64,000 nucleotides of DNA. Source: Phaeobacter sp. CECT 5382 (GTDB taxonomy: Bacteria; Pseudomonadota; Alphaproteobacteria; Rhodobacterales; Rhodobacteraceae). Positions 1-7,887 of the stretch are shown here, in pieces. The number at the start of each line of letters is the position of its first letter. The first letter of the stretch is position 1. The stretch is taken from assembly GCF_001457775.1 (NCBI RefSeq), contig NZ_CYSG01000011.1:1-64000 (forward strand), given 5' to 3'. Below the pieces are notes generated by a model that was given only the letters and a program-made list of their open reading frames with translations, was not told the DNA's origin and searched no databases. Made by a program: the position numbers and the translations under genes.

Positions 1-188
1 CTACCATGCTGGATTCACGAAATGAATCCCTCACCCGATTTGTGCAACAAAGCCGAGTGGAGAACGAAAGACACGCAGAAATGCTACAAACAGTTGGCTG
101 CGATCAATATCAAGGCTATTTCTACGGTAGACCAATGGCCGCCCAAGAAACCTCGAAAATCTCTTGGAACTATACCAAGACAGCCTGA
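1..188 (+). pseudogene. C-terminal remnant of an EAL-domain protein, frameshifted
   Basis: From about position 57 the third frame reads VENERHAEMLQTVGCDQYQG followed by YFYGRP. This matches the end of EAL-type cyclic-di-GMP phosphodiesterases, where the usual text is AEGVEN...LGCD..QGYxxGRP. The expected preceding AE is encoded at 52-57 but in another frame, so the junction is frameshifted and bases are missing. Nothing else of the EAL catalytic barrel is visible, since the window begins here. The frame runs on for a short unrelated tail and stops at 188. I read it as a decayed gene end, probably non-functional. The rest of the gene, if it exists, lies before the window. Confidence 0.55.
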
Positions 189-580
189 GTGGATAAGGTC
201 TTGGGCCAGTCCCTGCAGCGAAGGCAGTATTGTCAACCCTAACCACTTTGGTCGCCACACTTCATGTCCAAACCTGGGAGGCAAGGCTTGCTCCCACGTG
301 TCGTAAACAGCGTATGTCACGACAGCGGGAGAGCAGGGGCCCACGGATTTCAAACCTGCTGACTTCGATGACGACCTGGTTAGTCACCATAGTAAAAAAT
401 AGTATAAAAACCTGATTTGGTCGCATCAGCATGGCTTGCTGCTGTCAATTTGAAGATTTTACCACTGGTGTCTCAGTCGATCACTCTGTGCATGACCTTC
501 ATTTGAGGCCAACGCAAAGAGACCGTGAACCATCGAGCAACAGCGCGCCATCGATCCGGCCATTTTTCTCCCAGTCCATT

Positions 581-616
581 TTGTCAGGTCCTTCTGGTTT
601 GTCAGGTCCTTCTGGC
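581..616. repeat. 18-base tandem duplication
   Basis: The unit TTGTCAGGTCCTTCTGGT at 581-598 is followed directly by the same sequence with a final C at 599-616. Only the last base differs. The length is a multiple of three, so any frame through it stays open, but I see no supported gene here. Confidence 0.8.
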
Positions 617-989
617 ATTCCTTTTCGCCTGCACCTCCAGATTGAAATTGGTGGTCGATCGAAACACTGTTTCCTCCTTCCTGTGGTATCGCATACCGAA
701 CACTGCGCTGATTTTCGGTTTCTCAAAGTTGGCCCGAGGCTTCCAAATTTTTCTCTCACCCACTCTTGGCGTGATACACACCACTGGGCGAAAAACCCAA
801 ATTTCTCACCTTGGAAAGCCACTTCAACGTTATGTAAAATAATAATAAATTGGAGTTTGAATCGGTTTAAAACTTTGTGCTCGTTTGAAAATCCCTTTTT
901 CGATGCGGGGAGGTTCAGGTGGTTCACGAAGAAGGAGACACTCAAAAGACACATGCTCATGATGTAATGTGTAGCGAAATGCTGGTTTG

Positions 990-1019
990 TTGACATATAT
1001 CAAAAACCGAACCTATCTT
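990..1019 (+). promoter_or_regulatory. Candidate sigma-70 promoter for the autotransporter gene
   Basis: A perfect TTGACA lies at 990-995, and TATCTT (four of six matches to TATAAT) lies at 1014-1019 after an 18-base spacer. The start codon is 79 bases further on. No upstream operator is evident. Confidence 0.4.
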
Positions 1020-1097
1020 CCGCTTTAGTGGAATTATTGACGTCGAGTTGTTTCGACTGTTGGGAATTTTAGGACTGCTTGAAGGGAACCACTTGAA

Positions 1098-3362
1098 ATG
1101 AACTTACTCCGAAACTACTGGAAGCTGGGAACCGTGGCTCCTGCGGCACTTTTGGTCCTGACAGCCAGCGCGGCTTCTGCTGACTTGCTGGCCGATGAAG
1201 TCTTGATCGGCACGAGCGGAGACGGGTTGATTTTTTCGGACCCTTCAGAGGGCGTTTTCGAGCCTGGTGTCAAAGCAGTCACCTTTACGCGCACACGTGT
1301 TCCGGATGGGTCCGGCGGGAACGACTTTGTTGACCCCTTTGAGGAAATCGTAACCGACTTTTCTTCGCTAACTTCCCGTGGAAATGTAACAAACTGCATC
1401 ATGGCCAACAATCCTGATGTGTATTGCGATTCCGAGAGCGGGTCAGGAAAACGCGTCAAAACATATCTTACCGGGCCTGAAGCCTTTGATCTACGGATGC
1501 GAACAGTTTCAAGCGCAACACACCCATCAGTCGACTATTTCAGTTTCGGGAAGGCGTCGAACTTTACCGGTGCCCGTATGACTGGTCTGTCACTGCAGTT
1601 GCTTGATGCGGACGGCAATTTGATGGGAACCTTGGCCCCGGAAGACGCCGCGCTTTTCAATCTGAGTGCAACCGATATCGGGATTGGTGCCCGTTTGCCT
1701 GATGGCCTTTTCGGATCCGGTGGTCACGAGGGCAATATCGGCTTCTTTTCGACAGATCGTGCGCCTCTGACACGGACGACAAGCGCTGACACGCTCACTT
1801 TTGGTGCGCTGACCAATGCCGAATATGTCGCGAATTTCGGAAACGGCATGCTTGACAACAGCATGACGCCGGATGGTCTCTTCTGGGACGACAACAACGA
1901 TCCGACTGATGAGTCCTCGCTGATCGCCTGGAACAACCTTTCCAATGGCGGCTGGACCTACGGCACGCTGGAAACCGCCACTGACATTGACGCACGGCTC
2001 GCCGAGTTGGCGACAGCCCTGGGCGTGGATGTCGCCGATCTGGGCTATGTCGACGGTGGCCTTGTGCCGGATGAAATCGTTGCGGCGGCAAATGCAAATG
2101 GTCTTTTTGCTGTTGATGCTGTCGAAGACCTTAGAAATGCAAACCTGAACTATACAATTACCGTCGGTGACGTCGACGCGGGCGAATTCACAGTGCGCCT
2201 GGCACCCAGCTTTGCCCCGATCGTCAGCAGCGCCACCTCGCTGTATGAATTCAAACTGGCAGGCCAGCTGGATGCAGCAGCTAATGTGCCATATTACGAT
2301 CTCGGCAATGCAGCAGCCTATCAGACAGCGATCACAGATCTGATGGCGATGGATGCCGCTGCGCGCAGTGCGGCCTTGACTAGCACCGGTTACAGCTTTG
2401 CGCCGGCCTTCTCCAGCCTCGGCTTCGAAATGTCGCGCGGCCAGGTCGATACAGTGTTCAGCATTCCTTCTCAGTCTGCAGCCGGTGGTGAAGGCGTGAG
2501 CCGGAACCACAGCATGGATACTTGGCGGATGGGAGAAGGCTGGACTGGCCTGATGTCGGTCAATGGCAGCCAGACAACCTATGACGCAACTGCAACCTCT
2601 GTGGGCTATGACATTGATATTGCGTCCCTGTCTTTCGGGGTAGAGAAAACTGTAAATCCAAACGCATCCTGGGGCGTTATGCTGGGTGTCATGGACGCAA
2701 GCTCCGACGCTCAAAATGGTCTCGGTGACGTCGACTCCTCCGGTGTTTCGATTACCGCATTTGGTCGGCTGAGTTTCGGTGACGGTGGTCTGGTTCGGGC
2801 CGCCTTTGGTTACCAGGATACGTCCTATGACTCGACCAGAAACGTGCTTGGACAGCAGGCGATTGGAAGCACTGATGGATCCCAGACTTTTGCTGCCCTG
2901 CAGGCGGAATATATGCAGAGCCTGGGTGCCCTGCGTTGGGGCCCAACGGCTTCCCTCGAATACTACGACGTATCGGTCGATGGTTTCACCGAAACAGGTG
3001 CCGGCATCTGGAACTTGACCGTCGGTGGCCTGTCCAGCGAAATGGTTCTGGCCTCTGTTGGTCTGCGCGGAGAGTATGAGCTGCCGGGGCAGGGCGGTGG
3101 CACACTTTTGACTGGTGGTCTGGAATACACCGCTGCTTCGGGCGATGATTTCGCCGTTCAAAGCGGTTTTGTCGGTTTGCCCGGATCGGTGTTGAATGTC
3201 CAAGGTCTTGACGACTCCTGGGTGGATATCAACCTCGGTTTTGAGACACAGCTGGCATCCGGAGCTGCAGGTGGATCCGTTCTTTATGGTGGCTACGCCG
3301 GATCAATCGGCAGCGACTACGAAAGCCATCGTTTCCAAGTCGGGTTCAACTACCTGTTCTAA
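1098..3362 (+). CDS. Autotransporter-domain outer membrane protein
   Basis: A 754-residue exported protein. Residues 1-28 form a signal peptide: a Lys, a hydrophobic run, then ASA before ADLL. Residues of about 30-480 form an acidic passenger rich in Asp, Gly and Ala without clear repeats or a protease triad. From about 490 to the end the alternating aromatic and Gly pattern fits a type V autotransporter beta-barrel, and the protein ends FQVGFNYLF with the terminal Phe that the BAM machinery recognises. The start has AAGGGAA about eight bases upstream. It is monocistronic: a TTGACA promoter precedes it and a strong hairpin follows. The passenger's function is not recognisable; adhesion or surface display is only a family-level guess. 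Confidence 0.85.
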   Translation: MNLLRNYWKLGTVAPAALLVLTASAASADLLADEVLIGTSGDGLIFSDPSEGVFEPGVKAVTFTRTRVPDGSGGNDFVDPFEEIVTDFSSLTSRGNVTNCIMANNPDVYCDSESGSGKRVKTYLTGPEAFDLRMRTVSSATHPSVDYFSFGKASNFTGARMTGLSLQLLDADGNLMGTLAPEDAALFNLSATDIGIGARLPDGLFGSGGHEGNIGFFSTDRAPLTRTTSADTLTFGALTNAEYVANFGNGMLDNSMTPDGLFWDDNNDPTDESSLIAWNNLSNGGWTYGTLETATDIDARLAELATALGVDVADLGYVDGGLVPDEIVAAANANGLFAVDAVEDLRNANLNYTITVGDVDAGEFTVRLAPSFAPIVSSATSLYEFKLAGQLDAAANVPYYDLGNAAAYQTAITDLMAMDAAARSAALTSTGYSFAPAFSSLGFEMSRGQVDTVFSIPSQSAAGGEGVSRNHSMDTWRMGEGWTGLMSVNGSQTTYDATATSVGYDIDIASLSFGVEKTVNPNASWGVMLGVMDASSDAQNGLGDVDSSGVSITAFGRLSFGDGGLVRAAFGYQDTSYDSTRNVLGQQAIGSTDGSQTFAALQAEYMQSLGALRWGPTASLEYYDVSVDGFTETGAGIWNLTVGGLSSEMVLASVGLRGEYELPGQGGGTLLTGGLEYTAASGDDFAVQSGFVGLPGSVLNVQGLDDSWVDINLGFETQLASGAAGGSVLYGGYAGSIGSDYESHRFQVGFNYLF

Positions 3363-3394
3363 GCGATTTACCTATAGGTATCTTGAAGGGCTAT

Positions 3395-3427
3395 GGCCTG
3401 GCACCCAACCGGTGCCAGGCCTTTTTT
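3395..3427 (+). terminator. Rho-independent terminator of the autotransporter gene
   Basis: Perfect 11-base arms, GGCCTGGCACC at 3395-3405 and its complement at 3411-3421, enclose a five-base loop. Six Ts follow at 3422-3427. Confidence 0.92.
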
Positions 3428-3811
3428 GCTTCTTGGGACCGTGAATGTTTGAGCTACGCCTGTGTCCTGTCGAACTTGGTGGCGGCTCTTTGCGTCATGG
3501 CTCATCATCGCAGGCTCGGTTCTGGATACTAGTTTCACCAGACGAGCGAGCAGTCGATTGAAACAGCAGGTGAACAGCTATTGACAGCGGAGTGACCCGA
3601 CAATCTGGTCGCCTGATCCGGTCAACTTGTTCCAAGTTGCAAATAGCCCTTGGCGCACACCCAAAAACTACAAAACGGGACGCTGTTTACATAAATGTGC
3701 CAGATCAGATCTCAGCGAAGCGCAAAAGCTGTAACCGCCAGGCACAAGATCATATTTACCGCCCAGATCGCGACAGCGACCCGCGTGCGCAAACTGAAGT
3801 GTCTGAAAGCA
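3428..3811. other. Intergenic region with no gene seen
   Basis: This 384-base gap lies between the autotransporter terminator and the stop of the opposite-strand flavocytochrome gene. Short open frames occur, but none has a plausible ribosome site or a recognisable product. No hairpin or repeat stands out beyond the terminator before it. Confidence 0.5.
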
Positions 3812-5116
3812 CTAGTCATAGTCGAACCGCTCCGACAGAATGTGATGTGAGGATGCGCCCCGCGTGACCAGATGGTCTTCGACGATATCCATCATGACAG
3901 CCGGTCCGCACATCACAAAGAGCCATTCCCTGATCTCCTCAGGAGAGAACACGTGATCGATGAGTGCGTGATCTATGTGGCCAGTTTCTCCCGGCCAGGA
4001 CGTCGCGGGTTCCGAGACAACATAGGTAACATCTAGCTGGTCCAGCTCGTCCCGAAAGGCGATTTGTCCCTCTGTTCTGTTGCCATAGATCAACTTGATT
4101 TGGCGCCGATCACCCGTAAGACGCATTTGTCGAATGATCCCCAACAAAGGAGCGATACCGACGCCGCCCGCAACAAAAGCGATGCCCGGTACGTTTCGGC
4201 CCTCAACTGTCAGGCTACCATAGGGGCCATCAACGTAGGCGGTGGTGCCAGATTTGATCCGCCCAAGTGTCCGGGTAAAATCTCCTAGCTCCTTGATCAA
4301 GAATGAGATTTCAGGCCCGCTTGCCGGTGCTGAGCATATGGAAAATGGGTTTTCTTTTAGTGAAAACGCACTGTGGCCGATGTTCAGCCAAGCAAACTGA
4401 CCGGCTTTGAACTCTATCCCCTTGTGTCCGTCTGGTGCGACTGTCACGTGCCATTGCCGGGGCGTCAGCCGCGTGACAGCGGTAACACGCCAAGGTTGTT
4501 TTATTTCTCGAAGCGGCGCGATCAAGTAGACATAGACTAGGGAAGCAATCGCCAGGGCAGTGAACGCCATCCATAGCCAGGTCATTGCAGGCTGTGACCC
4601 ATAGCGTCCGGCCTGGGTGGTGTGGTGCAGCAGCAGGCCCGCAATCAGCACGGCGCCAAGTCCGTGCATCAGACGCCAGGTTTCATACTTGTAGTCCAGC
4701 TGTTTTCGTCCGGCCGCCAGCAGAACGAGGCTTGGCAAGAGAAGAAATGCCACAATACCAGAAGACAGATCGGCAAAGTCGGTGGTTGTCGTAAGCTGTC
4801 GGGTCGGATCCCAGGGGCGCTGATCGCCCGAGGCCGTGCCGCGATATAGAAAGGGATGCAGTAGGGCAAAAGCGAGTGCCGTGCGTGCCATCAACTGATG
4901 AAATCGCATGGTCACGTCCATGCCGATGCCATTTGAAATTTTCTTGAAACGCCCGGATAGGACGAATTCCATCAGGATCATCGAAAACGCCAGCATGCCC
5001 AAGCCCGAAGCAAGTTCTTGCAGGAGGGGGCGAGGTGGCCCACCGGTCAGCCAGGCGAGAAGCAGGGGTAGGGCGACCACAACCAGATAAAAAAGGATCA
5101 AAGCAAGAGGTTTCAT
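3812..5116 (-). CDS. Ferric-reductase-like flavocytochrome (FNR superfamily)
   Basis: A 434-residue membrane oxidoreductase. The first half carries several transmembrane helices of the ferric-reductase-like type, with His residues at helix ends (FHQLMAR, LLHPFLY, LMHGLG, LLHHTT) suited to haem binding. The second half is an FAD/NAD(P)H module: NPFSICSAP for FAD, GPYGS, then the nucleotide loop FVAGGVGIAPLLG and the C-terminal FVMCGPAVMM. It should pass electrons from NAD(P)H through FAD and haem to an acceptor outside the cytoplasm. The frame stays open to a GTG at 5194, but the ATG at 5116 gives the normal N-terminal helix and is preferred. It is transcribed away from the stress-protein gene, with a shared upstream region. 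The physiological acceptor is unknown. Confidence 0.82.
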   Translation of the reverse strand: MKPLALILFYLVVVALPLLLAWLTGGPPRPLLQELASGLGMLAFSMILMEFVLSGRFKKISNGIGMDVTMRFHQLMARTALAFALLHPFLYRGTASGDQRPWDPTRQLTTTTDFADLSSGIVAFLLLPSLVLLAAGRKQLDYKYETWRLMHGLGAVLIAGLLLHHTTQAGRYGSQPAMTWLWMAFTALAIASLVYVYLIAPLREIKQPWRVTAVTRLTPRQWHVTVAPDGHKGIEFKAGQFAWLNIGHSAFSLKENPFSICSAPASGPEISFLIKELGDFTRTLGRIKSGTTAYVDGPYGSLTVEGRNVPGIAFVAGGVGIAPLLGIIRQMRLTGDRRQIKLIYGNRTEGQIAFRDELDQLDVTYVVSEPATSWPGETGHIDHALIDHVFSPEEIREWLFVMCGPAVMMDIVEDHLVTRGASSHHILSERFDYD

Positions 5117-5329
5117 ATTTTGTCTGGTCCACTTTCTTTGGCAACGCAATTGGTCATTTGCAGGGGCAGGCCACTTGACTGCCAATTTCACCACAGCGCG
5201 CCAGAATGGATCAAGGTGATATGATGAGATATACCTTTAAACAGGTTTTGCTGAACGTTTAAGACGGTTTCGACAGGAACCTGGCTACCAGATGTAAAAT
5301 ACTCTGGCATGAGGCTGCTTTGGAAGCCA

Positions 5330-5343
5330 TTGATCTAGCGCAA
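5330..5343 (+). promoter_or_regulatory. Candidate FNR/FnrL box
   Basis: TTGATCTAGCGCAA fits the FNR-family pattern TTGAT-N4-(A/C)(T/G)CAA used by FnrL of Rhodobacterales. It lies 69 bases before the universal stress protein start and about 214 bases from the divergent flavocytochrome start, so it could control either gene under low oxygen. Confidence 0.55.
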
Positions 5344-5411
5344 TGCTAGCTCGGATGTGTCGCGTAAGCTGTTTGTTATGTTTCGTAGATAACCCAGCTG
5401 GAGACCAAGCC

Positions 5412-5819
5412 ATGTATAAGAATATTCTTGTTCCGGTACTCTTTGACGAACACCACGATACCCAGGCGTCTTTTTTGGTTGCGCGCGCACTGGCGGACGA
5501 GGGAGCGAAATTCACCGTTGTTCATGTGTTGGAGACCATTCCAAACTACGTCACGACCGAAATTCCGGGCGAGGTGATTGATCAGGCGCGACAGGAGGTG
5601 CAGAAATCTCTGACCCAGTCCGCCAGGGCGTTGCCAAATTCCGTGCCGATGCTGATATCCGGAAATCCCGGAAGGTCCATCGTTGACTATGCCGATGAAA
5701 ACAATATCGACTGCATCATACTGGCCTCACACAGGCCCGGGTTCGGTGATTTTTTCCTGGGATCGACCGCGTCAAGAGTTGTGCGTCACGCCAAATGTTC
5801 GGTACATGTTATAAGATAG
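5412..5819 (+). CDS. Universal stress protein (UspA family)
   Basis: A 135-residue single UspA domain in the cytoplasm. It begins MYKNILVPVL, the usual first strand and acidic loop region. It ends with the ATP-binding signature SHRPG...FLGSTASRVV and the final strand CSVHVIR, so it is probably an ATP-binding Usp. The ATG at 5412 is chosen over an in-frame codon at 5343 because it sits seven bases after GGAG and matches the family N-terminus. The FNR-type box upstream suggests induction at low oxygen, as known for several proteobacterial Usps. The gene stands alone. Its role in anaerobic or stationary survival is inferred from family only. Confidence 0.88.
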   Translation: MYKNILVPVLFDEHHDTQASFLVARALADEGAKFTVVHVLETIPNYVTTEIPGEVIDQARQEVQKSLTQSARALPNSVPMLISGNPGRSIVDYADENNIDCIILASHRPGFGDFFLGSTASRVVRHAKCSVHVIR

Positions 5820-5878
5820 TGTCCGACGACAGGTTCTACGGCTTCGAGGCCTTCGCCGATCAGGTCGGATATAGGCAT
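5786..5878 (-). CDS. Possible 30-residue small protein antisense to the Usp gene end
   Basis: The minus strand carries AAAGGAGAG nine bases before an ATG at 5878. The frame reads MPISDLIGEGLEAVEP and stops at 5786, overlapping the last 34 bases of the Usp gene in antisense. Only the ribosome site argues for it. It may instead be the surviving start of a lost gene. I do not recognise the peptide. Confidence 0.2.
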   Translation of the reverse strand: MPISDLIGEGLEAVEPVVGHYLITCTEHLA

Positions 5879-5962
5879 TGTCTGTCTCTCCTTTAGCCAG
5901 GCGGGGGGGCTTGTTGGTTTTGCTGCTTTGCAAGGCGATCTGCGGGCTATAGAATTCCTACG

Positions 5963-6493
5963 GTGCTTAAACGGAAAAACCTTGTTCTACTCTCTCTGAT
6001 CTTGGGGCTGAGCTTTCTTCTTTGGTTGCCCAAGGAGAGGCGTGTGATGGTTTTTCTGACCGGGTATAGCTACTGGGACAACACGCCAGCCGGGTCTGCC
6101 ATCATCGGACGGCCCGTTATTCATGATGTCGCCGGCGGGGTCGGGACCTATACGGATCCGGTTACCCTGGCGGTCGGTTGGCGCATCTACTTCGGATGGC
6201 ATTTTGAGGATTTCGCGCCCGGAACGCGGTTCTATATTCCACGACTTCGCAAATATGCGATTGTCGAGGATCTCTGTGGTGATGGCCCCAAGCCACAGAG
6301 CGGCCCCTGCCATATAGGTTGGAATGGGCACACCTGGCTGGATATCTACGTCGATGGCAGCACGATGACTGCCGAGGTAGCTGATCACTGCATGGAACAG
6401 TTTACCGGTGTTCAGGCCGTGGTGATCAACCCGCGGCCGGGATATCGCGTTGTTCCGGGACGAATTGTCGAAAACAATTGTAAGGTCTTCTGA
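5963..6493 (+). CDS. Small exported protein with a 3D/expansin-like double-psi barrel
   Basis: A 176-residue protein with an N-terminal KRK and hydrophobic segment (residues 6-22) that acts as a signal peptide or anchor. The body contains APGTRFYIP, YAIVEDLCG and LDIYVDG. This order resembles the 3D domain and the RlpA/expansin double-psi barrel, in which the two Asp residues in VED and LDIYVD are conserved. Such domains act on cell-wall glycans, so a periplasmic or envelope role is likely, though unproven here. The GTG at 5963 is used because it supplies the leader. An ATG at 6047 has a better ribosome site (AAGGAG) but would delete the leader. Four Cys residues in the body could form disulfides. 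Confidence 0.6.
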   Translation: MLKRKNLVLLSLILGLSFLLWLPKERRVMVFLTGYSYWDNTPAGSAIIGRPVIHDVAGGVGTYTDPVTLAVGWRIYFGWHFEDFAPGTRFYIPRLRKYAIVEDLCGDGPKPQSGPCHIGWNGHTWLDIYVDGSTMTAEVADHCMEQFTGVQAVVINPRPGYRVVPGRIVENNCKVF

Positions 6494-6507
6494 AGTCGGG
6501 GAGAACT

Positions 6508-6585
6508 ATGGCCAGCCACCTGTTTAAGCTGTTCCGTGTTCGCCGCAAAGACGGCCCCAGTTCAGCTCGAATGGTGCGTCACTGA
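6508..6585 (+). CDS. Possible 25-residue basic small protein
   Basis: CGGGGAGA lies six bases before the ATG, and the frame encodes MASHLFKLFRVRRKDG and nine more residues, ending RMVRH. It begins 14 bases after the preceding gene and overlaps the stop of the opposite-strand MarR gene by seven bases. The peptide is strongly basic with an amphipathic start. It is too short for any family assignment, and the case rests on the ribosome site and tight spacing. Confidence 0.3.
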   Translation: MASHLFKLFRVRRKDGPSSARMVRH

Positions 6586-7061
6586 TCCGTCACCGGGCGA
6601 ATTTCACCAGTATCCAAGACCGGCGAAGCATCAAGACCCTCTGCGTCAAGCATGGCGGCAACCCGTTCAAGCGCTGCAACCAGCATAGCCTGTTCCCAGT
6701 CTTCCATGGCCGCGAATTTGCGCACAAATCTTTGTTGCAGCGGATCAGGTGCCTCAGCGAGAACGGAGCGCCCGGCATCTGTCAGCAGAATATGGGTCTG
6801 TCGGCGATCCTGGCTCGACTTTTCGCGCAGGGCGAGACCGTCGCGGACCAGTTTGTCAACCAGCGAAGTGACGGTGCCCTGCGAGACTTGCATGCGCAGT
6901 GAGATGGCTTTTGCAGTCGCAAATCCATGCTCTGCGATGATCTGCAAGACCCGAAACTGTGCCGGTGTGACACCAGTTGCCTGACGTATCTCGCGCCCGA
7001 ACAATTCCGTGGTGCGGACAATGCGGCGAAGCGCAATCAGGCTACTGTCAATCCGTTCCAT
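6579..7061 (-). CDS. ectR: MarR-family regulator of the ectoine operon (EctR-like)
   Basis: A 160-residue winged-helix repressor. The dimerisation helices are at both ends, and the DNA-binding region spans about residues 35-100: FRVLQIIAEHG, then AISLRMQVSQGTVTSLVDKL as the recognition part, and the wing DRRQTHILLT. It is divergent from ectA with 229 bases between the starts, the arrangement described for EctR of halotolerant methylotrophs, a MarR protein that represses ectABC-ask. By that precedent it should respond to osmotic state. An inverted repeat 11 bases upstream of its own ATG is a candidate autoregulatory operator. The assignment rests on family plus context, since MarR proteins are diverse. 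Confidence 0.78.
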   Translation of the reverse strand: MERIDSSLIALRRIVRTTELFGREIRQATGVTPAQFRVLQIIAEHGFATAKAISLRMQVSQGTVTSLVDKLVRDGLALREKSSQDRRQTHILLTDAGRSVLAEAPDPLQQRFVRKFAAMEDWEQAMLVAALERVAAMLDAEGLDASPVLDTGEIRPVTDQ

Positions 7062-7071
7062 TTCATCTCCG

Positions 7072-7092
7072 ATGCTTCATGTATCAAAGCAT
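7072..7092. promoter_or_regulatory. Inverted repeat, candidate EctR operator
   Basis: ATGCTT at 7072-7077 and AAGCAT at 7087-7092 form perfect six-base arms around a nine-base spacer. The site ends 11 bases before the regulator's start codon, a typical place for MarR autorepression. Confidence 0.4.
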
Positions 7093-7127
7093 ACAGTCAG
7101 GGTGCGGTGCGTTCAATTTAGAATTTG

Positions 7128-7170
7128 CTTTGAGTAACTAAGCGTTTTAAGCTCCGTTTGCGACTCAAAG
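7128..7170. promoter_or_regulatory. Long-spaced inverted repeat in the ectR-ectA intergenic region
   Basis: CTTTGAGT at 7128-7135 is repeated inverted as ACTCAAAG at 7163-7170, 27 bases apart. Arms of eight bases with no mismatch are unlikely to be meaningless in a 229-base regulatory gap, but no known operator is matched. It could also form a hairpin in a leader RNA of ectA. Confidence 0.3.
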
Positions 7171-7290
7171 GGGCGAAAAGCGCCACAAAACGAAGGAAAT
7201 GAGAGGTGTTTTGCCGCACAATACTTTGACTGTTGAAGTTTTGAGCCAGCTCTGGTATTTCGACCATCAAAGCGAGAGGAGAGCCCAAAC

Positions 7291-7821
7291 ATGCAAAACC
7301 CAATCGATCCAATGCGCGTCGCACTTCCTGCCATTCGCAAGCCGAGCGCCAAAGACGGGGCAGAAATCTGGAATCTGATCCGCAGCTGCAAGCCGCTCGA
7401 TGAGAACTCCATGTATTGCAATCTTTTGCAGAGCGATCATTTTGCAGACACCTGCAGCCTAGCAGAACTGTCACAGGAAACTGTTGGCTGGATTTCCGCC
7501 TACGTGATGCCCAATGACCCGGAAACGCTGTTTGTCTGGCAAGTGGCTGTCGCAGAAAAGGCGCGGGGGCGCGGGCTCGGCGCTTTGATGCTGCAGTCCA
7601 TTCTGCAGCGCCCGCAATGTAAAACTGTCACAAGGTTGCAAACCACAATCACTGCAGACAACGAGGCGTCCTGGGCCCTGTTCCGCCGGTTTGCCAAGTT
7701 TCAGGAAAGTCAGCTGGATATCCAGCCCTATTACACCCAAGCGCTGCACTTCCAGCAACGGCACAAAACCGAAAACCTGGTCACGATCCCGCTGTCAAAA
7801 CGTCTGGCGCTCGCAGCCTGA
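7291..7821 (+). CDS. ectA: L-2,4-diaminobutyrate N-gamma-acetyltransferase EctA
   Basis: A 176-residue GNAT enzyme that acetylates diaminobutyrate with acetyl-CoA, the second dedicated step to ectoine. The family text is clear: RKPSAKDGAEIWNLIRSC near the N-terminus, LDENSMYCNLL, and the acetyl-CoA loop VAEKARGRGLGALML, followed by TADNEASWALFRRFA. The length equals that of known EctA proteins. The start has GAGAGGAGAG nine bases upstream. It is the first gene of ectABC-ask; ectB starts 66 bases later. It acts in the cytoplasm on the product of EctB, although the genes are ordered A-B-C. Control is probably by the divergent MarR protein. Confidence 0.96.
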   Translation: MQNPIDPMRVALPAIRKPSAKDGAEIWNLIRSCKPLDENSMYCNLLQSDHFADTCSLAELSQETVGWISAYVMPNDPETLFVWQVAVAEKARGRGLGALMLQSILQRPQCKTVTRLQTTITADNEASWALFRRFAKFQESQLDIQPYYTQALHFQQRHKTENLVTIPLSKRLALAA

Positions 7822-7887
7822 ACGATGCGTCCCTCGGTCTTTGTTTCGCAGTTCTTCCTTCCTTCCCCAAAAAACAAAAGAGGTCGT

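Larger units (their letters stand above)
189..1097. other. Non-coding stretch before the autotransporter gene
   Basis: About 900 bases separate the EAL remnant from the autotransporter. Several open frames cross it on both strands, the longest at about 431-967 and 499-996, but none has a convincing ribosome site or recognisable protein. The region is visibly more AT-rich than the genes around it between about 830 and 1010. It holds an 18-base tandem duplication at 581-616 and a promoter-like sequence just before the next gene. It is probably decayed sequence. Confidence 0.5.

Noticed and set aside
431-996. Open frames on both strands in the first kilobase, including one with repeated SGPSGL
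   Set aside because: The repeats come from an 18-base tandem duplication. No ribosome site, no conserved residues, and both strands are open by chance in AT-richer sequence.
1590-3203. A 537-codon open frame on the minus strand opposite the autotransporter
   Set aside because: It mirrors a high-GC gene with a clear signal peptide, barrel and terminator on the plus strand. The product has no recognisable domain and no ribosome site.
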